Below, piece by piece: positions 1 to 9,601 of a stretch of 64,000 nucleotides of DNA. The translations under genes were made by a program, and so were the position numbers. How positions within the stretch are numbered: the stretch's first letter is position 1; every line of letters starts with the position of its first letter. A model generated the notes under the pieces. It had not been told where the DNA came from, did not search any database, and saw only the letters and a list, made by a program, of their open reading frames with translations. Source of the stretch: Halalkalibacter urbisdiaboli (GTDB lineage Bacteria > Bacillota > Bacilli > Bacillales > Bacillaceae_D); assembly GCF_002156385.1 (NCBI RefSeq), contig NZ_MVJM01000003.1, forward strand, positions 104,751 through 168,750. The letters are read 5' to 3'.

Positions 1-11
1 AAATGAATTGT

Positions 12-58
12 CGACCTTGACAGGGTGGAGGTCATTGGTTCGAGCCCAATACGGGTCA
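12..58 (+). tRNA. Partial or degenerate tRNA-Val (GAC), 3' two-thirds
   Basis: The anticodon loop TTGACAG (17-23) gives anticodon GAC. The T arm (34-50) is a perfect 5-bp stem around TTCGAGC, followed by the 3' acceptor strand ACGGGTC and discriminator A58. CCA is not encoded. The anticodon stem (12-16 with 24-28) has one G:G mismatch, and bases 1-11 do not fit the 3' side of a D arm. The 5' half is therefore missing or lies in altered sequence upstream of the window. A 3' tRNA fragment like this is the usual scar of tRNA-targeting integration, and an integrase remnant lies about 115 bp downstream. Confidence 0.7.
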
Positions 59-70
59 TTCATAATTCAA

Positions 71-111
71 AAGCGGAACCCCTTGTTTTACAAGGGGTTC
101 TGCTTTTTTTG
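71..111 (+). terminator. Rho-independent terminator of the tRNA unit
   Basis: AAGCGGAACCCCTTGT pairs across a TTTA loop with CAAGGGGTTCTGCTT and is followed by a run of T. It sits 13 nt after the tRNA fragment. Confidence 0.9.
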
Positions 112-173
112 TAATTGATAAAGAGCATGAACTTTATTTACTAATGTTCACCTTGTGCACAATTTGTGCTCCT

Positions 174-548
174 TTAGTATGATAAAGTGTTTTTGTCTGT
201 AAAATAAGCTTTTTCAATTAGTCGATAAAATTCCCGTAAAAGGTTGCGTGGCTCTTTAGGCAATCCAAAACCTGAACAGGTAATTAATTTTTGGTCCTCA
301 TAGGCCAATCCCATTCTGCATGTCAATTCATTTTGTTTGTTTTGAAACTCCTGTACTTTTTTGATGACATAAGGTGAAATCGAAAATTGTCTTTTAGATT
401 TTGATGTTTTCAGTTCTTTAAAAATTAACTTACCGGCTATTTTAGCGAGGCTACGTCTTATGAGTAATTTACCTTTATCAAAATCAATGTCATCTATAAG
501 TGGAATGTTGTGTGTCGTGCTAGTTGCAAAGGGTAAAATTTCAAATGA
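174..548 (-). pseudogene. Tyrosine-recombinase (phage/ICE integrase) fragment
   Basis: The minus strand is open for 125 codons but has no plausible start codon or ribosome site. The translation contains IDDIDFDKGKLLIRRSL, then LKTSKSKRQFSISPYVI, then GFGLPKEPRNLLREFYRLI. These match the central catalytic-domain segment of Tn916/ICE-type integrases. The first catalytic Arg box upstream and the HxxR and Tyr boxes downstream are absent, so the fragment is truncated at both ends and inactive. Its position beside a tRNA 3' fragment fits a decayed attachment end. The family call rests on motif memory only. Confidence 0.7.
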
Positions 549-831
549 TTATTTCTGTATTGTCCAAACAGTCACATATGCTTATATTGCTTATGGATAT
601 GGACTTTGTTTTATCTCATAGTAAAAAAAACGTGACAAAGAATTATGTGTAGGTACCAAAATGAACTATGTGCCCGCTTATATTCGATTGCGCTGGCTAT
701 CTAAATTAACCTGGTAAGTACAGTACATCTAGAAGTTTAAAGTAATAACTTTATTGAAATTATTGGAAAATTGTTTAGATATTTTTTTTATGCTAAAGTA
801 TTGATAATTATTGGGTAGAGGACGGTGAAGT

Positions 832-3348
832 ATGCGTTACCAATATGAGCTAATAGATTATCAAGTTGATTTACCAATTAACATTTTCACACATACAGTA
901 GAAAGTTTCCCTTATCATTGGCACGAAGCCACTGAAATCCTTTTCGTGCTCGAAGGTGAATTGGAAATCAGGGTTAATCAAGATAACTACCAACTGAGGA
1001 TGGGTGATCTTTTCCTTGTAAATGGAAATGAACTTCATTTTATCAACTCTATGACAGCTTTGGGGAAAACACAAGTGTTGGCCCTGCAATTTGACAACCG
1101 GTATTTTAAGAAACAGGGAATTGATGTTGAACAAAAAAGGTTCTATTTGAACTCAAGAGAAGTTGAAGAAGGGTCTATGTTTATCTTAGATGAAATAAAG
1201 TATATCCTAGCCAATATGATGGATCTGGTTTTGAATAGGAAAAACCTTTACCATCTTAAGATAAAGATCATGTTATTAGATCTTGTGGTTATTCTTCTGG
1301 AGCATTTTGAAGTACCGACAAAAACAAAGAAAAAGCGAATGGAAGATGATCAGAGACTTATTGAAATACTTCAATATATGAATAGACATTGTATAGAAGC
1401 ACATATAGGATTACAGGATATTGCAAAAGAATTTTCATTAAATCCAAATTATCTATCCAGATATTTTAAATCAAATGTGGGGGTATCTCTAAAAAAGTAT
1501 TTAGATAATATGCGCCTAAACAAATCATTGTTTACCTTACGAACAACAGATGAAACAGTTACTGAAATAGCTCTTAAATTTGGTTTCCCAGACAGTAAAG
1601 CCTATTACAGAGTCTTCAAGGACGTATTAGGGATAACGCCAATGCAGTATCGAGAACAATATCGACAAGAGCTCGAAAAAGGTATCATAAATGATTATTT
1701 GAGCATCAACAGCAAAGAATCTTTCGTAAATCTATTCAAACATCTTGAACGTAAAAATATTAGTGGGGTCCCAATAGATAAAATGGAACCAAAAACGATT
1801 GATGTTACCAAATCCTTGAACAAAATTAATCGTTCCTTCACTAAATTAATGACTTTTGGCTTTGCTCCTCATGCCCTGAGAAAGGATTTTCATGAACAAT
1901 TGAAACAGATTCAGGGCGAAATCGGGTTCGATTACGTTCGATTTCATGGGGCTTTTTCAGACCAGCTCTTAGTATATAACCTGAAATCGGATGGCTCCTA
2001 TTATTTTAATTTTAATCACATCGATTCCCTTTTGGATAATTTGCTTAATGTCAGTTTAAAGCCTTTTATTGAAATTAGTTTTATGCCAAAAGATTTAGCA
2101 AGTACTGCAGATAAGATATTTTGGTGGGAGGCATATGTATCGCCTCCAAAGGAAATGGATCGATGGCTGAAATTACTTGATACTTTTGTTAGACATTTGA
2201 TTAATCGATATGGACTTCAAGAAGTTAGAACATGGTATTTTGAGTTCTGGAACGAACCGGAAGTCCAATACTTTTGGAGCGGCACAAGACAGGAGTTTTT
2301 TACCTTTTATGCTGAGAGTTATAGATGCATTAAATCAATTGATCCTGAAATAAAAATTGGCGGATTTGGTACTATTGACTTTACCGAGCATCAAAATTGG
2401 TTAGATGATTTTGATGCTTTTGTGAAAAATGAAAAGGTTAGCGTGGATTTCTTCTCTTTTCATGTTTATAATCTATCAAGAAACCTTATGCCTGAATCAG
2501 ATCTTTTAAAAACAGTGGGTGATATTGAGGTAACAGGAGACATTATACAGAAACTAGCTGAATCTGGTGGAATCATGCTGGGGGATGAACATAACTTCAC
2601 AAAATGTATTGATTATATCATTGATAAGAGCAAAGGATTGACATCACTAAATAAAGAACTATGGATAACGGAGTGGAACGCAAATAGCGAAAGCAGGGAT
2701 TTGGTACACGACACATGTTATATGGGAGCCTTTATCATTAAAAATGTTATTGAAAATAGCGAAAAAGTAAAAGGGATGGGTTTTTGGACATTTACAGACA
2801 TATTTGATGAGTTTCAATTGGAGCAGCCGTTATTCCATGGAGGATTTGGATTGATGACCTATAATGGAATCAAGAAGGCTGGGTATCATGCATTTTTTTT
2901 CTTAAGCAGGCTCGGTGAAAATCTAGTTTTAAAGGAAGAAGATATGATTGTCACAAAAAGAGGCGAAGATTACCAGATCCTAATATTTAATTACAGTCAT
3001 CCAAATCAATTATACAGAAAATTTGATTATTCACAATTGTCCCCAACTAGCCGTTATAAGGTATTTGAAAATGAACGTATTAAGTCATTTCAACTAACTT
3101 TAGAGGGCCTAAATGGTGAGTATATAATCAAGAAGATGTATGTCAACAGGCAGCAGGGTTCTTCATATGATGCTTGGGTAGATATTGGAGCACCAAATGA
3201 AATGGACATTGATACAATCAACTATATTAAAGGAAAGGCAGAACCAGGAGTTAAAATACAGCATGAATGTGTACAAAAAAGTTATAGTCTGGAAACATCT
3301 TTACAGCCTCATGAAATACAATTGTTTGAGATAAAGCGCCGTTATTAA
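832..3348 (+). CDS. AraC-family regulator fused to a GH39-like glycosidase domain
   Basis: This 838-residue protein has three parts. Residues about 1-130 are a cupin sensor (PYHWHEATEILFVLEGELE). Residues about 170-285 are a two-helix-turn-helix AraC DNA-binding domain ending in the signature GITPMQYREQY. Residues about 300-838 are a GH39-like (beta-xylosidase type) TIM barrel with sandwich. The barrel keeps both expected glutamates: acid/base E475 in FEFWNEPE and nucleophile E614 in WITEW. It could therefore be an active enzyme or a sugar-sensing domain derived from one. There is no signal peptide, so it should be cytoplasmic. The ribosome site (AGGACGG) is weak. It stands alone, with a terminator 50 bp downstream, upstream of two GH3 genes it may regulate. 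Family assignment is firm; the ligand is unknown. Confidence 0.85.
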   Translation: MRYQYELIDYQVDLPINIFTHTVESFPYHWHEATEILFVLEGELEIRVNQDNYQLRMGDLFLVNGNELHFINSMTALGKTQVLALQFDNRYFKKQGIDVEQKRFYLNSREVEEGSMFILDEIKYILANMMDLVLNRKNLYHLKIKIMLLDLVVILLEHFEVPTKTKKKRMEDDQRLIEILQYMNRHCIEAHIGLQDIAKEFSLNPNYLSRYFKSNVGVSLKKYLDNMRLNKSLFTLRTTDETVTEIALKFGFPDSKAYYRVFKDVLGITPMQYREQYRQELEKGIINDYLSINSKESFVNLFKHLERKNISGVPIDKMEPKTIDVTKSLNKINRSFTKLMTFGFAPHALRKDFHEQLKQIQGEIGFDYVRFHGAFSDQLLVYNLKSDGSYYFNFNHIDSLLDNLLNVSLKPFIEISFMPKDLASTADKIFWWEAYVSPPKEMDRWLKLLDTFVRHLINRYGLQEVRTWYFEFWNEPEVQYFWSGTRQEFFTFYAESYRCIKSIDPEIKIGGFGTIDFTEHQNWLDDFDAFVKNEKVSVDFFSFHVYNLSRNLMPESDLLKTVGDIEVTGDIIQKLAESGGIMLGDEHNFTKCIDYIIDKSKGLTSLNKELWITEWNANSESRDLVHDTCYMGAFIIKNVIENSEKVKGMGFWTFTDIFDEFQLEQPLFHGGFGLMTYNGIKKAGYHAFFFLSRLGENLVLKEEDMIVTKRGEDYQILIFNYSHPNQLYRKFDYSQLSPTSRYKVFENERIKSFQLTLEGLNGEYIIKKMYVNRQQGSSYDAWVDIGAPNEMDIDTINYIKGKAEPGVKIQHECVQKSYSLETSLQPHEIQLFEIKRRY

Positions 3349-3394
3349 TCAATGTTGAATAGGTTAGACAATCCTTTACATCTAAAAAATGACT

Positions 3395-3437
3395 AAAAAA
3401 TTGACATTTCCTTATTATGGAGATGTCAATTTTTTTT
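3395..3437 (+). terminator. Terminator after the AraC-GH39 gene
   Basis: ATTGACATTTCC and GGAGATGTCAAT form a near-perfect stem with a 7-nt loop, flanked by A and T runs. Confidence 0.9.
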
Positions 3438-3677
3438 AAAAAATAAAAGTCAATAATCGGAATAGCATTTCTTAAATAATGGAATGTATTCGATTGAGTA
3501 GGATTGTATATTGGAGGTAACGAGTAGGAAGTACTCTAAAAAAACAATTAATTTTTATATTTTGATAAATAAAAGATGAGAGGGGATAGAAAAGGAATAG
3601 GTATAAACTTAGGATCAAGTTTCACTAGATCTGCCAAGGTATTGTGGTGATGGAAGAGTTCATTGATGTACGAAAAA

Positions 3678-3692
3678 ATGGAAACGTTATCT
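3678..3692 (+). promoter_or_regulatory. CcpA catabolite-responsive element (cre)
   Basis: ATGGAAACGTTATCT matches the consensus WTGNAANCGNWNNCW at every fixed position. It lies 66 bp before the GH3 start at 3758, so glucose repression of the two-gene GH3 operon is likely. The rest of 3438-3757 shows no gene and no copy of the six-promoter operator. Confidence 0.65.
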
Positions 3693-3757
3693 GGTCTCTC
3701 TAAATGGGAATATCATTTGATAATGAAAGTAAAAGCAAATAGTTGGAGGGTAACATC

Positions 3758-6505
3758 ATGGTTGAGTACTTTAAAAAAAGAAAAACTAAGAAACAAGAAA
3801 TAATTCAACGTGTGAGGGAAGATAAGGCTAAGCGCAAAGAAAGAAAGCAGGAAATTGCCGCCTTGCCAGAAGCAGAACGAAAGGCAGAAATTGAAAGCGA
3901 TAAACTTTTGCGAAAAGAGCAGAAACAACAACGAAAAGAAGAATTGAAATTGTTAAGCCGTAAAGAAAGAAAAGTAGCGAAAAAAGAAGCTAAAATGTAC
4001 AAAAAAATAAAAAATAGACCAAGACGTATCGCGGGCTGGTCTGTTGTTGCTGCATTTTTACTAACAGTTGGTGTAACTACAGGATCGACAGTTTCAAGCA
4101 TGGTTGGGAATATAACGGGTAAACATATTACGATTGATACAACAAGTGCAGAAGGTATCAAAGCCAGAGAAGCTGCCGATATTATTTCAGAAGAGATTGC
4201 GAATGAAGGATTAGTATTATTAAAAAATGATAATAACTCTCTTCCATTAGTAGATAAAAAAATCAATGTATTTGGTTCTACTGCATTTACTTTTAAATAT
4301 GGTGGAGGTGGTTCTGGTGCATCAGACCAAACTCGTGCTGTAAATTTATTTGATGCACTGAAAAATGCAGGCATTGAATATAATCAGGACTTATATGACT
4401 ACTATGCGGGATTGCCAGAATTAGAAGCAGCGACAGGTAAGTCGGATACTGGTTTTGTTCAAGTAATCAGAGGAATGATAAGTAGTGACGAGGCATCTGG
4501 TGAACCAGATGTAACGGATGCTGCATTAGCTCAAGCGAAAGAGTTCTCTGAAAATGCGATGATTATTATTCAAAGTGAAGCTGTAGAAGCATCAGATGTA
4601 AGTATTAATCAATTAAAGTTATCAGATGAAATGCATGATTTAGTTGGAAAAGTAGCTGAGAACTTTAGTAATGTTACGATTATCGTAAATGCTGGTAATA
4701 CTTTAGAGTTAGGATTTGTTGAAGAATATCCTAGTATTCAGTCCGTACTTTGGGTTGGAACACCTGGACCATTTGGAACTAATTCACTTGCTAAAGTATT
4801 ATCAGGAGAATTAAATCCTTCTGGACGTATTACTGATACGTATGTCTATGATGTTGAATCTTCACCAGCAAGTGAGAATTTCGGAGATTATAAGTATGAG
4901 GATTTAGATAAAGCTTATATAAATTATGAAGAAGGAATTTATGTAGGATATAGATTCTATGAGACTTATTATCAAGGAAATGAAGAAGGTTACAATCAAA
5001 CAGTTCAATTTCCTTTCGGTTCTGGTCTAAGTTATACAACATTTGATTGGAATATCGTTAATCAAGAGTTAAACAGTGATTCTATTGAATTGCAAGTAGA
5101 AGTAACGAATACAGGTGAAGTAGCTGGTAAAGACGTAGTTCAGGTTTATTATTCTGCTCCTTATACACCAGGTGGAATTGAAAAGTCTGCCATTAACTTA
5201 GCTACATTTGCAAAAACGAAATCACTAGTACCAGGAGAGTCTGAAGTATTAACGATTAAGTATGATAAAAGAGACATGGCTTCTTACGATATGGCAAATG
5301 AGAACTATATTTTAGAAAAGGGAACATACCAAATTAAACTTGGTAAGAATGTCCATGAAATTGACAGTACACTAAACTTTGAATTACCTGAAGATATTGT
5401 GTACCAAACAGATGCTGATACAGGAACAGAATATAAAAATCGTTTTACTCAATCAGAAAACGAATTAACAGTTCTTTCTCGTAACGATTGGGAAGGAACA
5501 TACCCATCAGATCAAGATGATTCAAAAGTTGCGACAGATAAAGTTATTGAAAGAGTTCAAGGACATGAATTCAATGACGATGTGGAAATGCCTACAACAG
5601 GTGCTGATAATGGACTCAAATTAGAAGACTTAAAAGGGTTAGATTATGATGACCCTAAGTGGGATGAATTCTTAGACCAATTAACTGTTGATCAAATGAT
5701 AGATTATGTATCAGAAGGTGCTTATCACACAGGAGCAATTGATGAACTAGGTATTCCGAAAACAGTTTTAATGGATGGACCTGCTGGTTTTAGCTTTTTC
5801 TTTAAGCAATTTGAAGCCGGTGCATACCCAACGGAAATCGTCATGGCATCCACTTGGAATAAAGATTTAGCATACGAGATGGGTGAAGTGATTGGAAAAG
5901 AAGCAAAAGCCTACGGGATTCACGGATGGTACGCTCCAGCTCTTAATATTCATCGTACGCCACAAGGTGGAAGAAACTTTGAGTATATGTCAGAAGACCC
6001 TGTATTAAACGGCATGATTGGTGCTGGTATGGCGAAAGGTGCAGGGGACCAAGGTGTTACAGTATTCATGAAACACTTTATAATGAATGAGCAAGAAACA
6101 AATGCACGCTCTGGGACTCTAGTATGGTCTAATGAACAAGCGATGCGAGAAATTCACCTACGTCCTTTCGAAATGACTGTAAAAGAGGCTGGTGTAACTG
6201 GTGCAATGTCTAGTTTCTCTTACATTGATGGAAAATGGGCAAATCCAGAATTATTAAATGGAATTCTAAGAGATGAGTGGGGCTTTGAAGGCGTAGTATC
6301 TTCTGATGCGGTGTTTGGATTTATGGAGCCACAAAAAGCTATTACATCTGGTAATGATTTAATGTTAGATGTACTATCAGTTACAAAAAACAAAAAGCGT
6401 CTAGAAGAAGCATATAATGAGCATCCAGAAGCGATTACAGTAGGACTTCGAAATAGCATGCATAACTCACTGTATGCAACACTTAAAACGTACCTTTTTA
6501 ACTAA
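3758..6505 (+). CDS. Membrane-anchored GH3 beta-glycosidase with permuted domain order
   Basis: The start is ATG 3758, 8 nt after GGAGG; a TTG at 3743 lies upstream of that site. The 915-residue protein begins with about 85 very basic, Lys/Arg/Glu-rich residues, probably a cytosolic coil. One hydrophobic helix follows (WSVVAAFLLTVGVTTG). The GH3 C-terminal alpha/beta and fibronectin-like parts (EGLVLLKNDNNSLPL, FPFGSGLSYT) come before the catalytic barrel, which has KTVLMDGPAGFS, NIHRTPQGGRNFEYMSEDP and the nucleophile D850 in VVSSDAVFGF. This reversed order is known from Butyrivibrio/Ruminococcus-type GH3 enzymes. The helix predicts an N-in, enzyme-out type II membrane protein. The barrel ends soon after residue 850, so the C-terminus may be shortened. 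It is first in an operon with 6583-8919. Confidence 0.85.
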   Translation: MVEYFKKRKTKKQEIIQRVREDKAKRKERKQEIAALPEAERKAEIESDKLLRKEQKQQRKEELKLLSRKERKVAKKEAKMYKKIKNRPRRIAGWSVVAAFLLTVGVTTGSTVSSMVGNITGKHITIDTTSAEGIKAREAADIISEEIANEGLVLLKNDNNSLPLVDKKINVFGSTAFTFKYGGGGSGASDQTRAVNLFDALKNAGIEYNQDLYDYYAGLPELEAATGKSDTGFVQVIRGMISSDEASGEPDVTDAALAQAKEFSENAMIIIQSEAVEASDVSINQLKLSDEMHDLVGKVAENFSNVTIIVNAGNTLELGFVEEYPSIQSVLWVGTPGPFGTNSLAKVLSGELNPSGRITDTYVYDVESSPASENFGDYKYEDLDKAYINYEEGIYVGYRFYETYYQGNEEGYNQTVQFPFGSGLSYTTFDWNIVNQELNSDSIELQVEVTNTGEVAGKDVVQVYYSAPYTPGGIEKSAINLATFAKTKSLVPGESEVLTIKYDKRDMASYDMANENYILEKGTYQIKLGKNVHEIDSTLNFELPEDIVYQTDADTGTEYKNRFTQSENELTVLSRNDWEGTYPSDQDDSKVATDKVIERVQGHEFNDDVEMPTTGADNGLKLEDLKGLDYDDPKWDEFLDQLTVDQMIDYVSEGAYHTGAIDELGIPKTVLMDGPAGFSFFFKQFEAGAYPTEIVMASTWNKDLAYEMGEVIGKEAKAYGIHGWYAPALNIHRTPQGGRNFEYMSEDPVLNGMIGAGMAKGAGDQGVTVFMKHFIMNEQETNARSGTLVWSNEQAMREIHLRPFEMTVKEAGVTGAMSSFSYIDGKWANPELLNGILRDEWGFEGVVSSDAVFGFMEPQKAITSGNDLMLDVLSVTKNKKRLEEAYNEHPEAITVGLRNSMHNSLYATLKTYLFN

Positions 6506-6525
6506 ACGTATTTTGATAGATTGAG

Positions 6526-6561
6526 AGAAGGCGGTCTACATTCGCCTTCTTACTATTTTTT
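6526..6561 (+). terminator. Intercistronic terminator or attenuator between the two GH3 genes
   Basis: AGAAGGCG pairs with CGCCTTCT and is followed by TACTATTTTTT. It lies in the 77-bp gap, so it would reduce but not necessarily abolish read-through to the second GH3 gene. Confidence 0.7.
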
Positions 6562-6582
6562 AAAAAAGAGTGGCGGTGTAGT

Positions 6583-8919
6583 ATGAAATATAAAGATTTA
6601 ATTAAACAAATGACTCTAGAAGAGAAAGCTTCCCTCATGTCTGGACAAAACTTTTGGAATACCAAGGCAATTGAACGTCTTGGTATTCCTTCCATAATGC
6701 TAACCGATGGACCACACGGACTGCGTAAACAAGGTGGGAAGGCCGACCACCTTGGATTAAACAAAAGTTTACCAGCAACTTGTTACCCAACAGCAGCAAC
6801 GCTAGCAAATAGTTGGGATAAGTCACTTGTATATAACGTAGGACAAGATATTGGTAAGGAAGCTCGCGGTGAAAAAGTAAGTGTCTTACTTGGACCAGGT
6901 TTAAATATTAAACGTAATCCACTATGTGGACGTAATTTTGAATATTTCTCTGAAGACCCATACCTAACTGGTGAACTAGCTAGTGAAATGGTAAAGGGAA
7001 TTCAGTCTAATGGTATTTCAGCTTGCCCTAAGCATTATGCTGTCAATAGTCAGGAACATATGCGAATGACAATTGATGAAATTGTAGATGAACGTTCGCT
7101 TCGAGAAATTTATTTAACAGGATTTGAAAAAGTTGTAAAAGAGAGTAATCCGTATACGATGATGTCTTCTTATAATAAGGTAAATGGTGAATTTGCAAAT
7201 GAAAATCAACATTTAGCTAATGACATTTTGTATTCTGAGTGGGGATTTGACGGTGTTGTTGTAACTGACTGGGGAGGAAATAATGACCGTGTTGCAGGGT
7301 TAAAAGCTCATAATCAGTTAGAAATGCCATCTACCAACGGAATTACAGATAAAGAAATTGTTGATGCAATAAATGCAGGAACATTAGATGAATCAATATT
7401 AGATAAAGCAGTAAATCAATTGCTTTCTCTAATATATAAAGTACGTTTAGATGATAAAGAATCAGTACAAATAGATTATGAAGAGCATCACAACAAGGCA
7501 GTTGAAGCTGCCCGTCAGTCTATGGTAATGCTTAAGAATGAAAATCGTATTCTTCCACTTGAAGCGGGAACAAAAGTAGCGGTTATTGGTGATTTTGCAA
7601 AAAATCCAAGATATCAAGGCGCAGGGAGTTCATTAATTAATCCCTATAAATTAAGTAATCCGTTTGATAGTTTACAAAAGTCTTCTTTAAAAATAGCTGG
7701 GTACGCACAAGGATTTAAGCGTATGGGAGGAAAAAGCAGTAAACTATTGCAAGAAGCAAAAAGTCTTGCGAAATCTGCTGAAGTAGTACTTTTATTTATT
7801 GGTCTTGATGAAAGCAAAGAAGCAGAAGGTGTAGATAGAGAAGATTTAAAACTAGCTCAAAATCAGTTAGAACTTGTTGAATCTTTAGTTAAGGTAAATG
7901 AGAATGTTATCGTTGTATTATCTGGTGGTGGCGCTCTTGAATTACCATTTGCAGATAAGGTACAAGGAATTATACACACGTATCTTTCTGGACAAGGTGG
8001 GGGTGAAGCTGTCGTTGATATATTGCTTGGCAAATACAATCCAAGTGGTAAATTAAGTGAAACATTCCCAATTCGTTACACTGATGTTCCATCCTCCGTG
8101 TACTACCCTGGACATCAAGCAACAAGTGAACATAAAGAAGGACTATTCATTGGTTATAGATATTTTGAAACTGCAAATGTACCAGTGCGTTATCCATTTG
8201 GATATGGGCTATCTTATACTACATTTGAATACAATGATATTGTGATAGATGGCTTAACTGTAAGTTTTAATTTGACAAATACAGGTAAAGTTGCTGGAGT
8301 AGAAATTGCTCAATTGTATATTGAAAAGGTAGATTCGAAAATTTTCCGTTCTATTAAAGAATTGAAAGGTTTTGATAAAGTCTACTTGGAACCAGGTGAA
8401 ACGAAGCAAGTGACACTAGTATTAACAAAACGAGATTTCTCTTACTATAATCCTGAAATTAAGGACTGGGAGATTGAATCGGGTAAATACAAGATTCAAA
8501 TAGGCAGTTCAATTCAAGAGATTCATTTAGAGGAAACTGTTGAGATGGAGGGTGTTACTCCAACTGTATTCTTAAAAACTGAATATCCACACTACGCAAT
8601 TGCTAACGTGAAGCAAATCCCTGATTCAGAATTTGAAAAAATATTAGGGAGAACACTCCCACCTAAAAATTGGGATCGATATAAAGATTTAGGAATGAAT
8701 GACACGATTAATCAAGCGCAGTATAAGAACTGGTTAGGAAAATTGCTTTATCATTCTATTATGTTCTTCCACTTTTTCTTTAAAAAGATTGGAAAACCAT
8801 TAACGGCAAATAACGTGTACTTTGTTATTAACATGCCATTTAGGCAAATTGACCGCTTTACAGGTGGAAAAGTGAGTAAAAAGAATGTTGAGAGATTTTT
8901 ACGGTGGATTAACCGATAA
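6583..8919 (+). CDS. GH3 beta-glucosidase/beta-xylosidase, normal domain order
   Basis: The 778-residue protein has the conventional order. The barrel (about 1-290) contains IMLTDGPHGLRKQ, NIKRNPLCGRNFEYFSEDP, CPKHYAVNSQE and the nucleophile D229 in VVVTDWGG. The alpha/beta sandwich (about 310-540) contains EGVDREDLKL, and a fibronectin-like domain (about 560-660) contains YPFGYGLSYTTFEY. A C-terminal tail of about 110 residues includes an amphipathic, Phe-rich stretch near 720-740. There is no signal peptide, so it should be cytosolic and act on imported oligosaccharides. The ribosome site (GGCGGTG) is weak, which fits translation after the upstream GH3. Exact sugar specificity cannot be read from sequence. 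A fragment of a close relative survives at 50762. Confidence 0.9.
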   Translation: MKYKDLIKQMTLEEKASLMSGQNFWNTKAIERLGIPSIMLTDGPHGLRKQGGKADHLGLNKSLPATCYPTAATLANSWDKSLVYNVGQDIGKEARGEKVSVLLGPGLNIKRNPLCGRNFEYFSEDPYLTGELASEMVKGIQSNGISACPKHYAVNSQEHMRMTIDEIVDERSLREIYLTGFEKVVKESNPYTMMSSYNKVNGEFANENQHLANDILYSEWGFDGVVVTDWGGNNDRVAGLKAHNQLEMPSTNGITDKEIVDAINAGTLDESILDKAVNQLLSLIYKVRLDDKESVQIDYEEHHNKAVEAARQSMVMLKNENRILPLEAGTKVAVIGDFAKNPRYQGAGSSLINPYKLSNPFDSLQKSSLKIAGYAQGFKRMGGKSSKLLQEAKSLAKSAEVVLLFIGLDESKEAEGVDREDLKLAQNQLELVESLVKVNENVIVVLSGGGALELPFADKVQGIIHTYLSGQGGGEAVVDILLGKYNPSGKLSETFPIRYTDVPSSVYYPGHQATSEHKEGLFIGYRYFETANVPVRYPFGYGLSYTTFEYNDIVIDGLTVSFNLTNTGKVAGVEIAQLYIEKVDSKIFRSIKELKGFDKVYLEPGETKQVTLVLTKRDFSYYNPEIKDWEIESGKYKIQIGSSIQEIHLEETVEMEGVTPTVFLKTEYPHYAIANVKQIPDSEFEKILGRTLPPKNWDRYKDLGMNDTINQAQYKNWLGKLLYHSIMFFHFFFKKIGKPLTANNVYFVINMPFRQIDRFTGGKVSKKNVERFLRWINR

Positions 8920-9549
8920 GATAAAACGGAAAGACTTTACTACTTCACCAAAAGCTAATGTTTTTGGTGAAAGAAGTCTGCGATCAACATTCAATCCATG
9001 TTGACTGCTAGCATCACTAAGAAAAGCTGTACTTGTTGAGGTATTGCTTTTCTGAAAGCTTATTCTTACTGTGAGTTTTATTGCTAACATTTTGCTAACG
9101 CAATCCAATGGAAAATGGTAAATTCCCGTTGTCTAATAAGATTTGCTATAATAACAAAAAAGCGAGGAGATTATATTCTCCTCACTTCAAATTCCGACTA
9201 CGTGCCGATTTTGTGCCGAGTCTGTTTGATAAAATAAAATGAACTTTGAAAAGTGAATTCACTAAACGTTGATATAGTGGTTTCTTTGAAACCACATCAA
9301 GAACTTTGATTATTAAAATTAATCTAGAAAAATGAGAAAAATTGTCCATTTAGAAGCAGCTACGCAAATTTATTATTCTTCTCAATAACTTTTTCTGTAA
9401 ATTTTTTATAGTTTTTCGCGTTATAAGTTAATGACAAGACATGCATAATTTACATTTATGTATGTCTTTTTTCGTAAAAAAACAAAAGGTAAAAGTGAAT
9501 CATAACATCACAACATGTTCTTAATTGTTATTATTTTATGAGGTTATTT
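8920..9549. other. Long intergenic region with a hairpin and mobile-element-like repeats
   Basis: TCACCAAAA and TTTTGGTGA (about 8945-8970) can form a hairpin after the GH3 operon. Two direct repeats of GCTAAC occur at about 9085-9100, and GTGCCGA occurs twice at about 9200-9220. Such repeats are common just beyond phage integrase genes. On the minus strand the second pair is read as a short open stretch ending in SAQNRHVVGI before a terminator. No convincing gene is seen. Confidence 0.4.
9154..9186 (-). terminator. Minus-strand rho-independent terminator
   Basis: On the minus strand GAGGAGA and TCTCCTC form a stem followed by GCTTTTTTG. No intact minus-strand gene precedes it, so it probably belonged to a lost gene. 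Confidence 0.7.
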
Positions 9550-9601
9550 TACTAATAAAAATACTAAATTACCATAATAGAACGGTGACGGGTGCTATCA
9601 T
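9550..9601 (+). promoter_or_regulatory. Six-promoter shared operator and -10 box, gnd-lar operon
   Basis: TACTA at 9550, TACTA at 9562 and TACCATA at 9570-9576 are followed after exactly 19 nt by the -10 hexamer TATCAT (9596-9601). No good -35 is present; TACCATA sits just upstream of where one would be, as at activator-dependent promoters. The same geometry recurs at 21871, 32762, 40947, 42898 and 48620. The predicted leader before gnd is about 165 nt. Confidence 0.75.

Noticed and set aside
4830-5042. A minus-strand frame inside the first GH3 gene
   Set aside because: It has no ribosome site and no recognisable motif, and the overlapping + strand frame is a clear GH3 protein.
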